Notes: generated by a model not told the origin, from the letters alone. A DNA stretch of 62,927 bases from Porphyromonas sp. HMSC065F10 (GCF_001808555.1 NZ_KV793803.1:71535-134461), one strand, 5' to 3'. Positions 7,176-18,550 are shown, counted from the first letter of the stretch. Numbers and translations: made by a program.

Positions 7176-8807
7176 ATGACTAAGGACGCTGTCCGTAATA
7201 TACTTGCTACTCTCCTTGTGGGTCTTGCGACACTCCTCCTGGCGGGGGGCGGGTACTACCTCGGTCGTTACAGGGCAGGACTTGGGAAAAACTCTGCCCT
7301 GAGTAAGCTCCAAGCCTCACTTGACCTGATCAATACTCAGTATGTGGACGAGGTCTCGAGCGACAGCTTAGTGGAGACCCTGATCCCGAGCCTTATGTCT
7401 CATCTCGACCCTCACTCAAGCTACCTGACGGCAGAGCAGAGGAAGAAGGAGAGGGAAGAGTTGGAGGGCTACTTCTACGGCATAGGTGTGGTCTTCAATT
7501 CCCTCAAGGACACCGCCATTGTGATCCGGACGATCCCCAATGGTCCCTCCGATCTCGTTGGAGTGAGAGCGGGGGATCGCATCATAAGTGTCGATGGACG
7601 ATCCATCGAGGGTAAGATCCCTACCGATACGATTATGAGTCTGCTCAAGGGAGCCAACGAGAGTATGGTGACCCTTACTCTCCGTGATCCCTCCACCAAT
7701 GACCAGAGGACTGTCCGGGTAAAGCGTGGCCCCGTCTCCACCAGTAAGGTAGGTGCCAAGTATATGATGAGTGACTCGCTTGGTGTGATCCGCTTGGACG
7801 GCTTCTCCCTAAATACCTACAATGACTTCATGCAGGCTTTTGCTCAGTTGCAGCAGAGAGGGATGAAGGGCCTTGTACTTGACTTGAGAGACAATCCCGG
7901 CGGCATCCTCGAGTCTGCCCTGAAGATGATCAATGAGATGCTCCCCAAGGATAAGCCGGTGATCTACATCGAAGGCGCTCACTACCCGCGAGAGCAATTT
8001 CTCAGCAGTGGGGGTGGCAGTCTGATTGACTTCCCTCTGTATATCTTGATCAATGAGTCCTCTGCATCAGCCGCAGAGATCGTCAGCGGAGCAATGCAGG
8101 ACAACGACGCGGCGATCGTCATCGGACGACGCTCCTTCGGTAAAGGACTGGTTCAGAAAGTCTTTGAGTACCCTGACGGGTCCTCGGTTCATCTCACCAT
8201 CGCCCGCTACTTCACGCCCTCAGGTCGCTGCATCCAGAGGGAGTACCATACAGGCGACAGTGATGAGTACTATAGCGACTGGGCAAAGCGATTCAGCAAC
8301 GGTGAGCTCTACAGCTCCGACTCAATCCCAACGGACTCCTCTAAGGTCTACAAGACCGGACGCGGACGACTCGTCTATGGTGGGGGCGGCATTATCCCGG
8401 ACATCTTCATCCCTCAGGACAGCTCCAAGCTTACAGGCTACACGATGGATGTCCTGCGTAGGGGGATCCCTCAGAAGTATGCCTTCCTCTACGCTGATAG
8501 CCACAGGGCTTACCTGACAGACATTGGTGACGAACTCCGGTGCTATGACTTCCTGAGACTACAGGGACTACCATGGTTGATGGGCAACTATGCTGCCCGC
8601 GACTATAATATCCCGCTGCGGGGCTACCTCCTCTCTCACGATGAGGAGTACCTCAGTGACCTGATGGCTCAGTCTGTCATTATGTATATCTATGGTGACG
8701 ATGCTATGGCCAAGGTGGCTGCGCAGAGTGATCCGATGATCAGTCGCGCGGTGGACCTCTTCAGCCGTCAGATCTACTCACCGATGAGTCTTTCGTCGGA
8801 GAGGTAA
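7176..8807 (+). CDS. S41 family C-terminal processing protease with PDZ domain
   Basis: This 543-residue envelope serine protease has one N-terminal membrane anchor or uncleaved signal (about residues 8-30). It is followed by the CtpA-type helical segment, a PDZ domain (about 98-185, with GIGVVFN, GVRAGDRIISVDG) and the peptidase S41 core. The catalytic Ser/Lys dyad is visible in NESSASAAEIVSG (about 293-305) and SFGKGLVQ (Lys-323). LVLDLRDNPGG precedes it, as in the family. Such proteases trim C-termini of periplasmic or exported proteins. The roughly 150-residue C-terminal extension after the core (from about 400) is common in Bacteroidetes members and has no assigned function here. Confidence 0.93.
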   Translation: MTKDAVRNILATLLVGLATLLLAGGGYYLGRYRAGLGKNSALSKLQASLDLINTQYVDEVSSDSLVETLIPSLMSHLDPHSSYLTAEQRKKEREELEGYFYGIGVVFNSLKDTAIVIRTIPNGPSDLVGVRAGDRIISVDGRSIEGKIPTDTIMSLLKGANESMVTLTLRDPSTNDQRTVRVKRGPVSTSKVGAKYMMSDSLGVIRLDGFSLNTYNDFMQAFAQLQQRGMKGLVLDLRDNPGGILESALKMINEMLPKDKPVIYIEGAHYPREQFLSSGGGSLIDFPLYILINESSASAAEIVSGAMQDNDAAIVIGRRSFGKGLVQKVFEYPDGSSVHLTIARYFTPSGRCIQREYHTGDSDEYYSDWAKRFSNGELYSSDSIPTDSSKVYKTGRGRLVYGGGGIIPDIFIPQDSSKLTGYTMDVLRRGIPQKYAFLYADSHRAYLTDIGDELRCYDFLRLQGLPWLMGNYAARDYNIPLRGYLLSHDEEYLSDLMAQSVIMYIYGDDAMAKVAAQSDPMISRAVDLFSRQIYSPMSLSSER

Positions 8808-8832
8808 TCGTAGACTTTCTTTATCCTAAATC

Positions 8833-9435
8833 ATGACACCAGTATTTAGCTCTCCAGTCACTAAGAAAGAGATAAGGGCCCTTGTCCGGGACCACTTCAG
8901 AGTGCTCTCTCCTGAGGAGCGTGACGAGCGGTCGGCAAGAGCTTGTCGATCCCTCTACGAGAAATTCTTGAGAGATCGTCAGGAGCAGAGCGTGGGACTC
9001 TTTATGAGTATGAAAAATGAGGTGCAGACGGCTGCCCTCATCAGTATTCTCCGTGCGGAGGGCTCACGTCGCCTTCTTGTCCCGAGATGCGATGATGGTG
9101 AGACCATTCGCTTCTACCCTATGGGTGATATCTCCGGCTATGAGCTATCCGGCTACGGGATCCCAGAGCCGACCTGCCCGATAGAGGATGAGGAGGTGCC
9201 TGAGTTACTCGTCGTCCCCGGGGTGGCATTTGGTCGCCGGGACGGGAGCAGAGTGGGGCATGGCGTGGGGTACTACGACCGTTACCTCGCGAAGCACGCC
9301 TCGGAGCTGAGGCTTGTCGTTGGACTGGGGCTTGAGTTTCAGATCTTTGACACAGTGCCTACTGACCCTCACGACTATCCTCTGGAGGGGCTCGCTTGGG
9401 AGGACGATACAGCGCTCTGCGGACCCTCCAGGTAA
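8833..9435 (+). CDS. 5-formyltetrahydrofolate cyclo-ligase
   Basis: This 200-residue cytosolic enzyme uses ATP to convert 5-formyl-THF to 5,10-methenyl-THF. Key segments are the N-terminal VTKKEIRALVRDHF (ATP-binding Lys/Arg), VGLFMSMKNEVQT (substrate-binding Glu region), and the C-terminal VPGVAFGRRDGSRVGHGVGYYDRYL, which carries the G-x-GxGYYDR signature. The length fits the family. It is the last gene of the run starting at panD. A repeat cluster begins 35 bp after its stop. Confidence 0.93.
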   Translation: MTPVFSSPVTKKEIRALVRDHFRVLSPEERDERSARACRSLYEKFLRDRQEQSVGLFMSMKNEVQTAALISILRAEGSRRLLVPRCDDGETIRFYPMGDISGYELSGYGIPEPTCPIEDEEVPELLVVPGVAFGRRDGSRVGHGVGYYDRYLAKHASELRLVVGLGLEFQIFDTVPTDPHDYPLEGLAWEDDTALCGPSR

Positions 9436-9469
9436 GATGCTTGACAAGGCAGCTGCATAAGCGCACTCT

Positions 9470-9529
9470 CTAATACCGATAAAAGAATTCACTAATACCG
9501 ATATTAGGTGACACTAATATCGGTATTAG
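9470..9529 (+). repeat. 22-bp-period palindromic repeat cluster, locus 2
   Basis: Three 16-bp units occur at a 22-bp period: CTAATACCGATAAAAG (9470-9485), CTAATACCGATATTAG (9492-9507) and CTAATATCGGTATTAG (9514-9529), with spacers AATTCA and GTGACA. The second and third units are exact reverse complements, so together they can form a 16-bp stem with a 6-nt loop. Confidence 0.9.
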
Positions 9530-9584
9530 AGTTACCCCTCTTTTGACGGGGTAAATAGGGCAGGGGCGTTCATCGTCCGACAGC

Positions 9585-11810
<2,226 letters not shown>

Positions 11811-11852
11811 TATGTACGTCCTTCTGCAGGAGGAGGGTTATTAGATTTTAAG

Positions 11853-11886
11853 CGAGTGCGACTGACAGGTTTGTTAGTCGCACTCG
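11853..11886 (+). terminator. Hairpin after gyrB (weak terminator candidate)
   Basis: CGAGTGCGACT and AGTCGCACTCG form a perfect 11-bp stem with a 12-nt loop. The following bases (TCATTTATGG) contain only a poor T tract, so termination may be partial. Confidence 0.6.
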
Positions 11887-11925
11887 TCATTTATGGAGAT
11901 TTATTTTCTAAAGAAATAGATTATC

Positions 11926-13893
11926 ATGAGACACTTGACAGAGGAGGAGATCACGCTTCTGGAGGAAAATAGGCGGTGTCAGGCAGATGACTGGAGTCGC
12001 ATCGAGGTGAGTGAGACCTTTGCCCCCTCACAGCTGACCGAGGTGACGTTTGTGGGCCACTGTACCCTTGGTGACCTATCCGGCACCCACATAGATAGGT
12101 ATGGGATCAAGCGGAGTAATGGCATCTGTCACGCGCTGCTGAAGGACACAACCATCGGGGATGGAGCGTATATTGCCAATGTCCGCGACTGCATATCGGA
12201 CTACGATATAGGAGCTGACGTCACGATAAGTAATGTCAATGCCATCTATATGTCAGGCGCGTCGACCTTCGGCAATGGCGTGTCTGTGCCGGTACTCAAT
12301 GAGACCGGTGGCATAGAGGTGCCTCTCTCTCGCAAGTTGACCGCTCAGATAGCCTACCTGCTGGTGACTACCCCTGACTCGGATCCCGTCCATCAGGAGC
12401 TGGTACGGCTGATTAGTGCGGACGTGGAGGAGTGCCGCTCGGAGCGGGGGACGATAGGAGACAACGTGAGGATCGTCAATACCGGTACCGTCACAGATGG
12501 GTACATAGGCGATGGGAGCATCATCGATGGTGCATCGATCCTCAGCGACTTCTCTCTCTGCAGCCGCCCCGGATACCCGGCTGTGGTCGGTAATGGAGTG
12601 ATCGGTAAGCACTTCATCGCAGCTGCCGGTGCCTCAATGGTGGATAATTGTACGCTGCATATGGTCTTTGTCGGTCAGTCTGCAAAGGTGGGAAATCTTT
12701 TCTCAGCCAATGAGTCTCTGGTATTCAGTAACTGTACCTTAGAGAATGGAGAGGCTGCTGCCATTGTTGCCGGTCCCTTCACGGTATCTATGCACAAGAG
12801 CTCCTTACTGATCGCCGGCCTTTTCTCTTTCCTCAATGCGGGCTCGGGATCCAACCAGAGCAATCACCTCTACAAGACCGGTCCCATCCATCATGGTGTC
12901 GTGGAGCGGGGGAGTAAGACTTCAAGCGACTCGTATATCCTCTGGCCCTCAAGGATCGGTCCATTCAGCTTGATCATGGGTCGCCATACGGATCATGTGG
13001 ATACCTCCGCCTTCCCCTTCAGCTACGTGATCGAGAATCACAATGAGACTTATCTCGTGCCCGGTCGAGCACTCCTAACTATAGGGACGATGCGTGATGC
13101 CAAGAAGTGGCCCTCTCGTGATCACCGACCGGGAGACTGTAAGCTTGATTGCGTTAATTACAACCTGCTCAGTCCCTACACGGTGGGGAAAATGGAGCAG
13201 GGATATCGAAAGCTGCAGGAGCTGCTTGACTTTGTCGGGCAGCACGATGAGACCTATATTTATCATAATCTCCACCTTAAGTCCTCATCCCTGCACCATG
13301 GGCTTAGGATCTATAGGCTTGGGATTGATAAGTTTATCGGCAACTCCCTCATCACTCGTATCCGAGATAAGGTGGAGAGCCGAGAGATTGCCACCATTGA
13401 GGATCTCAACAGGCTACTCCGACCGGATCACGATGAGGGAGTAGGTCCTTGGACGGACTTGTGTGGTATGATTGCTCCCGAGCGTGGGGTGAGACGGCTC
13501 GCTGATGGCTTGAGAGAGACTGCATATGCGACGATTGATGACTTTAGCAGTCAGGTCCGATCACTGCATGAGAGGTATTACGAGCTGGAGTGGGACTGGA
13601 GCTACGATCTGATCTACCGGTGGTACGGGCTTGATAAGTCTGAGTCTTTGACAGCAGAGGTGGTCCATGAGATACTGGACCGCTGGATCGATGCGGTGCT
13701 GACGATAGATCGCAGTCTCATCCAGGATGCTGCCAAGGAGCATGCGATCGATCGGAGGATATCCTCCTCTGCAACTACTCAGCTGGATGCAGCGGATGAG
13801 CTGGATCAGGATGTGTATGTCCAGTGTGTCCGGGAGCACATGGAGCGGAAGCAGAGCCTCTATGACTCAGTCGTAAGGCAACTGCAGCTTTAG
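11926..13893 (+). CDS. DUF4954 family left-handed beta-helix protein
   Basis: This 655-residue protein has features of the DUF4954 family found in Bacteroidetes and spirochaetes. From about residue 40 to 330 there are hexapeptide-like turns (IGDGAYIANVRDC, IGADVTISNVN, IGDNVRIVNTGTV, IGDGSIIDGASIL), as in left-handed beta-helix acyltransferases or nucleotidyltransferases. The second half (NHLYKTGPIHHGVVERGSKTSSDSYILWPSRIGPFSLIMGRH) is the conserved DUF4954 block. The C-terminal 200 residues look helical. No signal peptide is seen, so it is probably cytosolic. Its reaction is unknown; a sugar-nucleotide role is only a guess from the fold. The stop overlaps the convergent nadK stop by 4 bp. Confidence 0.8.
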   Translation: MRHLTEEEITLLEENRRCQADDWSRIEVSETFAPSQLTEVTFVGHCTLGDLSGTHIDRYGIKRSNGICHALLKDTTIGDGAYIANVRDCISDYDIGADVTISNVNAIYMSGASTFGNGVSVPVLNETGGIEVPLSRKLTAQIAYLLVTTPDSDPVHQELVRLISADVEECRSERGTIGDNVRIVNTGTVTDGYIGDGSIIDGASILSDFSLCSRPGYPAVVGNGVIGKHFIAAAGASMVDNCTLHMVFVGQSAKVGNLFSANESLVFSNCTLENGEAAAIVAGPFTVSMHKSSLLIAGLFSFLNAGSGSNQSNHLYKTGPIHHGVVERGSKTSSDSYILWPSRIGPFSLIMGRHTDHVDTSAFPFSYVIENHNETYLVPGRALLTIGTMRDAKKWPSRDHRPGDCKLDCVNYNLLSPYTVGKMEQGYRKLQELLDFVGQHDETYIYHNLHLKSSSLHHGLRIYRLGIDKFIGNSLITRIRDKVESREIATIEDLNRLLRPDHDEGVGPWTDLCGMIAPERGVRRLADGLRETAYATIDDFSSQVRSLHERYYELEWDWSYDLIYRWYGLDKSESLTAEVVHEILDRWIDAVLTIDRSLIQDAAKEHAIDRRISSSATTQLDAADELDQDVYVQCVREHMERKQSLYDSVVRQLQL

Positions 13894-14816
13894 TCTTTAG
13901 TCGGGTATAGAGGGGTTTCGTCTTCGTCACTATCAACTGACCGTGAGTCGGCACCCCACATCAGCTTCTTACGAAGGTTTTCAAAGTATTGGTAACTGCT
14001 GGTGTGGAGTACCCTGACTATCCGATCCGACTTCCGGACGGTCACACGACAATTGTCCGGGAAATCCTTTCCTCTCCCGTCCAGAGCGATGGCAAATGTC
14101 CCTGATCGGCTGCTGATTGTGAAGTCGATCGTCATACTGTCGGGTATCAGGATCGGTCTCATCGTGAGAGAGTGGGGGGCTATCGGGACTATAAGAAGTG
14201 TGGAGCAATTGGGGTGAACAAGTGGTCCGCCTACGCTCAGCGCGTAGGCGGAGGAGCCTGTGGGCGTTGACACGAGCACCCCATCTGCCTGGTAGTCGAC
14301 CATCCATTGTCCACAGACCTTGGTGGTGACTCTGATCATACTCAGGATGTCTCGCCTGATGACGGAGACTTCGTTTAGTGCGATCCCTTGGTGAATGACC
14401 TTCCCGTCCGGATCGGTGACGACTGCCTCCAGCGTGGCTCGCTCGTCCACCTGAGCCCGCCCGGATCGTATCTCATCCCAATAAGAGGAGAGGATATCAG
14501 GCTGCATACTGGAGAGGAAACCCAGGTGCCCGGAGTTGAGACCGATGATCCCGGCTTCCGTGCCGGCGACCAATTTTGCACCTCGTAGGAATGTGCCGTC
14601 CCCCCCGATGCAGACCATTAGGTCAGTGTCAATAGTCCCGCTGAGGGGGTAGGTCTTCACGCCTGATGGAGCTATTTTGTGCTGCATCAGGTAGCTAAAA
14701 AACCGACTATCAATGGTTACCTCATCGGCACTGTCGGTGGTCAGCAGGTCCAGGATACCTCGAAGAGTATCAAGTGAAGCGGTCTGATGGGTCGAGCCTA
14801 TGATGTTTATCCTCAT
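13890..14816 (-). CDS. nadK: NAD kinase
   Basis: This 308-residue cytosolic enzyme phosphorylates NAD+ to NADP+. The catalytic GGDGT motif is at 71-75, followed by GLNSGHLGFLSSM, the ALNEVSVIRRD stretch (NE motif) and the nucleotide-binding VSTPTGSSAYALSVGGPLVHP. All are standard for bacterial NadK. The C-terminal tail after the core (about 285-308, DSRSVDSDEDETPLYPTKD) is an acidic extension. It is transcribed from its own TATATTTG box, and it converges on and overlaps the DUF4954 gene by 4 bp. Confidence 0.95.
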   Translation of the reverse strand: MRINIIGSTHQTASLDTLRGILDLLTTDSADEVTIDSRFFSYLMQHKIAPSGVKTYPLSGTIDTDLMVCIGGDGTFLRGAKLVAGTEAGIIGLNSGHLGFLSSMQPDILSSYWDEIRSGRAQVDERATLEAVVTDPDGKVIHQGIALNEVSVIRRDILSMIRVTTKVCGQWMVDYQADGVLVSTPTGSSAYALSVGGPLVHPNCSTLLIVPIAPHSLTMRPILIPDSMTIDFTISSRSGTFAIALDGRGKDFPDNCRVTVRKSDRIVRVLHTSSYQYFENLRKKLMWGADSRSVDSDEDETPLYPTKD

Positions 14817-14852
14817 ATATTTACTCTAAAGGTCACTGAATATCCCCGTGGA

Positions 14853-14860
14853 CAAATATA
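14853..14860 (-). promoter_or_regulatory. -7 box TATATTTG of nadK (minus strand)
   Basis: Read on the minus strand this is TATATTTG, 36 bp upstream of the nadK ATG. It is immediately downstream of the pfp terminator, whose stem would overlap the -33 region. Confidence 0.6.
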
Positions 14861-14864
14861 GCAA

Positions 14865-14900
14865 AAGGGGCGGGATCGGAATGCTCCGATCCCGCCCCTT
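14865..14900 (-). terminator. Rho-independent terminator of pfp (minus strand)
   Basis: A perfect 16-bp GC-rich stem pairs AAGGGGCGGGATCGGA with TCCGATCCCGCCCCTT across a 4-nt loop. On the minus strand it runs into TTTTGC. It lies 24 bp after the pfp stop and separates pfp from nadK. Confidence 0.9.
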
Positions 14901-14923
14901 AGGCGTTATTGGGTACTCAAGCC

Positions 14924-16570
14924 TTACTTGTGCTCCAGAAGGATGGTCTTAGTCGGACGATCGCAGACGGAGCTCGGACCCCAGTACTGAATCGGTCCCG
15001 GATAGACGAAAGCGGTCTCCTTAGCCCACTCCTCGCGATGGCTCTCAAACTCTCTGAACGGAGCGCCCTCCAGGTCAACAAGTGCCTTGCGGATCACCGG
15101 TTTGTCCTTTCCTCCGCGACGCTCAATATTGAACATCATCGTGATCGGCGTGCCACCGGCAATCCACTGCGAGACCTCTCTCGTGAGATTTTGTACAGAG
15201 CTCATATATCCCGTCAGACCGGCCTCGATCAGCTTACTTGCTGTAAAGCCCAGGGTATAGCAGTAGTCGGCATCAAAATTGGATGGAGCAGCACATCGTC
15301 CCTCATAGCCGAGGAAGTGGTGCTGAGTCTTAAAGGAGCCCTCGTACTTCCCCTCCTTCTTCCACTCTGCGAGTTTCTTTGCCACCATCCCCGAGAGGAG
15401 CTTCTCTGTCTCGATGAGTGACACTTGTACATTGCCGTGTGGGTCTCTCTCTCCGGCGATCTGATAGGCAACCGTGTCGGGCAGGGAGCGGAAGGCCTCT
15501 GCATTATCTGCTGAGAGTCGTGAGGCTATGAACTCAAGTTGCTCCTCCTTCGGGGTGTGAGCAAAGTCGTCTCCCACCTTGGCGAGGAGGTCATTCAGCT
15601 CGCTGATGAGATCTCGCATAGAGGGGATAAACTCGATCAGCCCCTCTGGGATCAGGGCTACACCAAAGTTATTGCCCTCAGCAGCACGCTTAGCCACTAT
15701 CGAGGCAATATATTCTACAATCTGACTTAGGGACTGCTTCTTCTCCTCTACCTCCTCCGAGATGAGACAGATATTAGGCTGCGTCTGTAGAGCGCACTCA
15801 AGTGCGATGTGAGAGGCAGAGCGTCCCATCACCTTGATGAAGTGCCAGTACTTGCGCGCAGAGTTGCAGTCGCGCTCAATGTTTCCGATGATCTCGGAGT
15901 AGACCTTTGTGGCTGTGTCAAAGCCAAAGGAGGTCTCTATCTGCTCATTCTTGAGATCCCCATCGATCGTCTTGGGACAGCCGATCACCTGTACTCCGGC
16001 ATCGATCGACTTGTAATACTCAGCGAGTACACAGGCATTGGTATTGGAGTCATCACCGCCGATGATCACGAGAGCAGAGATGTGGAGCTCGCGCAGGATC
16101 TGGAGTCCGCTGTCAAATTGATCCTTAGTCTCCAGCTTCGTGCGACCGGAGCCGATCATATCAAAGCCTCCCGTATTGCGATACTCATCGATGATCTCAT
16201 CGGTGAGCTCGATATACTTGTGCTCGATCAGACCGGAGGGTCCCATTAGGAATCCGTAGAGCTTGCTCTTGGGATTAAGTGCCTTGATGCCATCGAAGAT
16301 CCCCGCAATCACATTGTGTCCGCCGGGGGCTTGTCCACCGGATAAGAGGACCCCTACATTGATCGGGTCGTGCTTGGCATCGGCATCTTCCCCCTTCTCA
16401 AAGGTGATACTCGGCATGCCATAGGTGTTGGGGAAGAGTCCCTTGACTCTCTCTTGGTCAGCTACCGACTCCGTGGGGTTGCCCTTGACGGTGTGTAGCT
16501 TCCCTTTCAGCACGTCAGGCATCTTGGGCTGATAGGCCTTTCTCTCTTTCTGTAATTCGCTTACTCTCAT
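14924..16570 (-). CDS. pfp: Diphosphate--fructose-6-phosphate 1-phosphotransferase (PPi-PFK)
   Basis: This 548-residue enzyme phosphorylates fructose 6-phosphate with pyrophosphate, reversibly, in glycolysis/gluconeogenesis. PPi specificity is indicated by GGDDSNTNA (171-179, with Asp replacing the Gly of ATP-PFKs) and the PKTIDGD motif (199-205). VGVLLSGGQAPGGHN begins the catalytic core. The length is that of the long, plant-beta-like PFP group common in Bacteroidetes, with an inserted helical region at about 320-450. The upstream small membrane gene lies 24 bp away and may be cotranscribed. A strong terminator follows. Confidence 0.96.
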   Translation of the reverse strand: MRVSELQKERKAYQPKMPDVLKGKLHTVKGNPTESVADQERVKGLFPNTYGMPSITFEKGEDADAKHDPINVGVLLSGGQAPGGHNVIAGIFDGIKALNPKSKLYGFLMGPSGLIEHKYIELTDEIIDEYRNTGGFDMIGSGRTKLETKDQFDSGLQILRELHISALVIIGGDDSNTNACVLAEYYKSIDAGVQVIGCPKTIDGDLKNEQIETSFGFDTATKVYSEIIGNIERDCNSARKYWHFIKVMGRSASHIALECALQTQPNICLISEEVEEKKQSLSQIVEYIASIVAKRAAEGNNFGVALIPEGLIEFIPSMRDLISELNDLLAKVGDDFAHTPKEEQLEFIASRLSADNAEAFRSLPDTVAYQIAGERDPHGNVQVSLIETEKLLSGMVAKKLAEWKKEGKYEGSFKTQHHFLGYEGRCAAPSNFDADYCYTLGFTASKLIEAGLTGYMSSVQNLTREVSQWIAGGTPITMMFNIERRGGKDKPVIRKALVDLEGAPFREFESHREEWAKETAFVYPGPIQYWGPSSVCDRPTKTILLEHK

Positions 16571-16594
16571 AAGATGTGTATGAATGTGTGATGT

Positions 16595-16813
16595 TTATTC
16601 CTCTTTCTTACCCCTCTTGGACGGATCGTTGTGACTGATGAAGTAGAGCATCAGACCGAAATTGAGTGCCAGTATCAGGCACAGCAGTGCGAAGTAGGTC
16701 TTCATCCAGCCTGCTAAGAATATCAGGCAGACGATCGCGCCGATGATTGAGATGGCGGCTCCTGCTATTGCGACTGCTCTAAAGCCACGAAAAAACCTTG
16801 GTCCCGGAGGCAT
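16595..16813 (-). CDS. Small conserved-looking membrane protein, function unknown
   Basis: This 72-residue protein has two predicted membrane segments (about 12-34 and 39-59), a short basic N-terminus and a charged tail (SKRGKKEE). I recognise no domain. It has its own -7 box 40 bp upstream on the minus strand and lies 24 bp before pfp, so it probably shares the pfp transcript. A coding origin is supported by the position, the promoter and the hydrophobic pattern; function cannot be inferred. Confidence 0.7.
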   Translation of the reverse strand: MPPGPRFFRGFRAVAIAGAAISIIGAIVCLIFLAGWMKTYFALLCLILALNFGLMLYFISHNDPSKRGKKEE

Positions 16814-16853
16814 GGTAAATATGGATTAGTGTGATACTTCTTACCTATCAGTA

Positions 16854-16861
16854 CAAAGGTA
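16854..16861 (-). promoter_or_regulatory. -7 box TACCTTTG for the 16813 gene and pfp (minus strand)
   Basis: CAAAGGTA on the plus strand reads TACCTTTG on the minus strand, 40 bp before the ATG at 16813. It lies just beyond the truA stop, so pfp can be expressed separately from truA. Confidence 0.6.
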
Positions 16862-16869
16862 CTCATTTT

Positions 16870-17673
16870 TCACTCCTTGGGAGTATCCCGGAGTGGCGTT
16901 CCAGACTCAGCCTCCGAGGCAAAAATGGTCTCTGGGTAAGTCACCTCCTCCAAGAATAATCCCTCGCTCGGCGCAGACGAGCCGCAGAGGGATCTGTCAC
17001 GGGCGGATAAGAGATCTCCGAAGGCCGATGGGTCCATTTTCCCACGCCCAACCTCAAATAGTGTCCCCACTATGCCACGGACCATATTTCTCAAGAAGCG
17101 ATTGGCCGTGATGTGAAAGGTGTAGCAACACTCACCGAAGGAGCGGTCACGCTCCCACTTCGCCTCTGTGACGATGCAGTTGTGCGTCCTGACCTGAGAG
17201 TGCTTCTTGGAGAAGGTGGTAAAGTCGTGCTCACCGATGAGATAAGTGGCCGCTTGGTTCATAGCCTCAAAGTCCAGCGACTCGGGCACAGGGGTACAGT
17301 ATTTCCTGGTGAAGGGTGAGGCTGTAGTCCTTACGTGATATCCGTACCGGCGACTTGTCGCATCAAATCGGGCGTGGGCATCTGCGGTCACCCGCCTGAC
17401 CTCCAGTAAGGCAATGTCGGGGGGAAGGAAGCGTCGCAAACGATAGACCATCTCCCCCATCTCTCTGCCCGACAGGTCGAGGTCCAGATGACAAACCATT
17501 CGACTGGCATGCACCCCCGTGTCGGTCCGACCGGCACCCGTGATGGATATGGGAAGGCGAAGCATCGTGCTGAGTCTCTGCTCCAGCTCCCCCTGCACGG
17601 TGCGTCCCTCCGGCTGCGATTGCCAGCCGAGGAAGTCGGTGCCATCGTATGCTATGTAGAGGAAGTATCTCAT
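16870..17673 (-). CDS. truA: tRNA pseudouridine(38-40) synthase TruA
   Basis: This 267-residue protein modifies uridines 38-40 in the anticodon stem-loop of several tRNAs. The catalytic Asp is in GAGRTDTGVHA (Asp-51), and the RYFLYIAYDGTDFLGWQSQP opening is the usual TruA N-terminus. I chose the ATG at 17673. A longer reading frame exists to a GTG at 17706, but that GTG lies inside the terminator stem of the upstream gene, and the 11 extra residues (GLFSEQKKKG) do not look like TruA. AGAAGAAGGG just upstream of 17673 may serve as the ribosome-binding site. Confidence 0.94.
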   Translation of the reverse strand: MRYFLYIAYDGTDFLGWQSQPEGRTVQGELEQRLSTMLRLPISITGAGRTDTGVHASRMVCHLDLDLSGREMGEMVYRLRRFLPPDIALLEVRRVTADAHARFDATSRRYGYHVRTTASPFTRKYCTPVPESLDFEAMNQAATYLIGEHDFTTFSKKHSQVRTHNCIVTEAKWERDRSFGECCYTFHITANRFLRNMVRGIVGTLFEVGRGKMDPSAFGDLLSARDRSLCGSSAPSEGLFLEEVTYPETIFASEAESGTPLRDTPKE

Positions 17674-17693
17674 ACCCTTCTTCTTTTGCTCAG

Positions 17694-17738
17694 AAAAAAG
17701 TCCCACAGAGATCCGTCAAGAGGAGCACTGTGGGACTT
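17694..17738 (-). terminator. Rho-independent terminator after the OmpH-like gene (minus strand)
   Basis: On the minus strand AAGTCCCACAG pairs with CTGTGGGACTT around a loop of about 19 nt and is followed by TTTT. It lies 56 bp after the stop of the 18429 gene and 21 bp before the truA ATG. Confidence 0.85.
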
Positions 17739-17793
17739 GCTTTTAGATGGTCAGCCCATCCTTGATAAGGGTAGGGCGCCATCGTGAGGGGGC

Positions 17794-18429
17794 TTACTTC
17801 TTGTCCGTCTCCTCCTTCTCTGCGGTGCTCTTGGAGGGGTCGTACTGATCGTTGAGATACTTGATCACCTCCTCAGTGATGTCGTACATAGGCACCGAGT
17901 AGATGATTGAGCCACCTTGGTTGGTGAGGATCACCTGATAGTGTCCGTGGAGCTCATTGTAGGTGCGTATCTGAGACCAGATGGTATCGGAGAGCGACTT
18001 CATCGTCTTAGCCTGCTCCTCCATCAGTTCACCTGACAGCTTCTGCTGGAGCTGCTGGAAGTCCTGCTGCTTCTTCGCAAGCCTCTGGTACTCCCGCTCG
18101 GCACGCTCCTGGCTGAAGAAGGCGTTGTTATTCATCTTGTACTGAAAGTCCTGCATCTCCTTCTCAAGCTGACGACCCTGAGCGTTGAGGTTTGCCTGCT
18201 TGGTCTCAGCGGATGCCATAAGCTTGTCGTTGACGTCCTTGGCATAGTTGTACTGGGTCATCAGGCTGTCAATGGTGACGTAAGCTATCGGCATAACAAC
18301 GGTAGAGTCGCCGGTAGGCATGGGCGCCATCTTGGGAGTTTTGGGCTTGTCTGCGAAGTGAAGCACAAAAAGTGCAACTACTGCTACCGCCAAGATGACG
18401 GTGATGATGGTATTTGTAGAGTTCTTCAT
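17794..18429 (-). CDS. OmpH/Skp family periplasmic chaperone-like protein
   Basis: This 211-residue protein has an N-terminal membrane segment (about 7-25, NTIITVILAVAVVALFVLHF). It is followed by IAYVTIDSLMTQYNYAKDVN, which resembles the OmpH/Skp start (IxxVDxxxLLxxY). The middle (about 75-150) is a long, Gln/Glu/Lys-rich coiled coil (ERAEREYQRLAKKQQDFQQ), and the segment after it (VILTNQGGSIIYSVPMYDIT) matches the return strand of the family. In Skp this shape grips unfolded outer-membrane proteins. The N-terminus here looks more like an anchor than a cleaved signal. It appears monocistronic, with a good terminator. Confidence 0.85.
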   Translation of the reverse strand: MKNSTNTIITVILAVAVVALFVLHFADKPKTPKMAPMPTGDSTVVMPIAYVTIDSLMTQYNYAKDVNDKLMASAETKQANLNAQGRQLEKEMQDFQYKMNNNAFFSQERAEREYQRLAKKQQDFQQLQQKLSGELMEEQAKTMKSLSDTIWSQIRTYNELHGHYQVILTNQGGSIIYSVPMYDITEEVIKYLNDQYDPSKSTAEKEETDKK

Positions 18430-18550
18430 TGATGAAATGCTGGGAGCTGTAGGCAGAGATGCCCGAGATGACTCCTTTGAGAATTAATGGTTTTGGAGAA
18501 TGACTGTATGATAAGAGATGTAAGTGTGATCAATCAAAGTGATGGAGGTC

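Noticed and set aside
17674-17706. Longer TruA from GTG at 17706
   Set aside because: The GTG is inside the terminator stem of the upstream gene, and the extra residues do not fit TruA.
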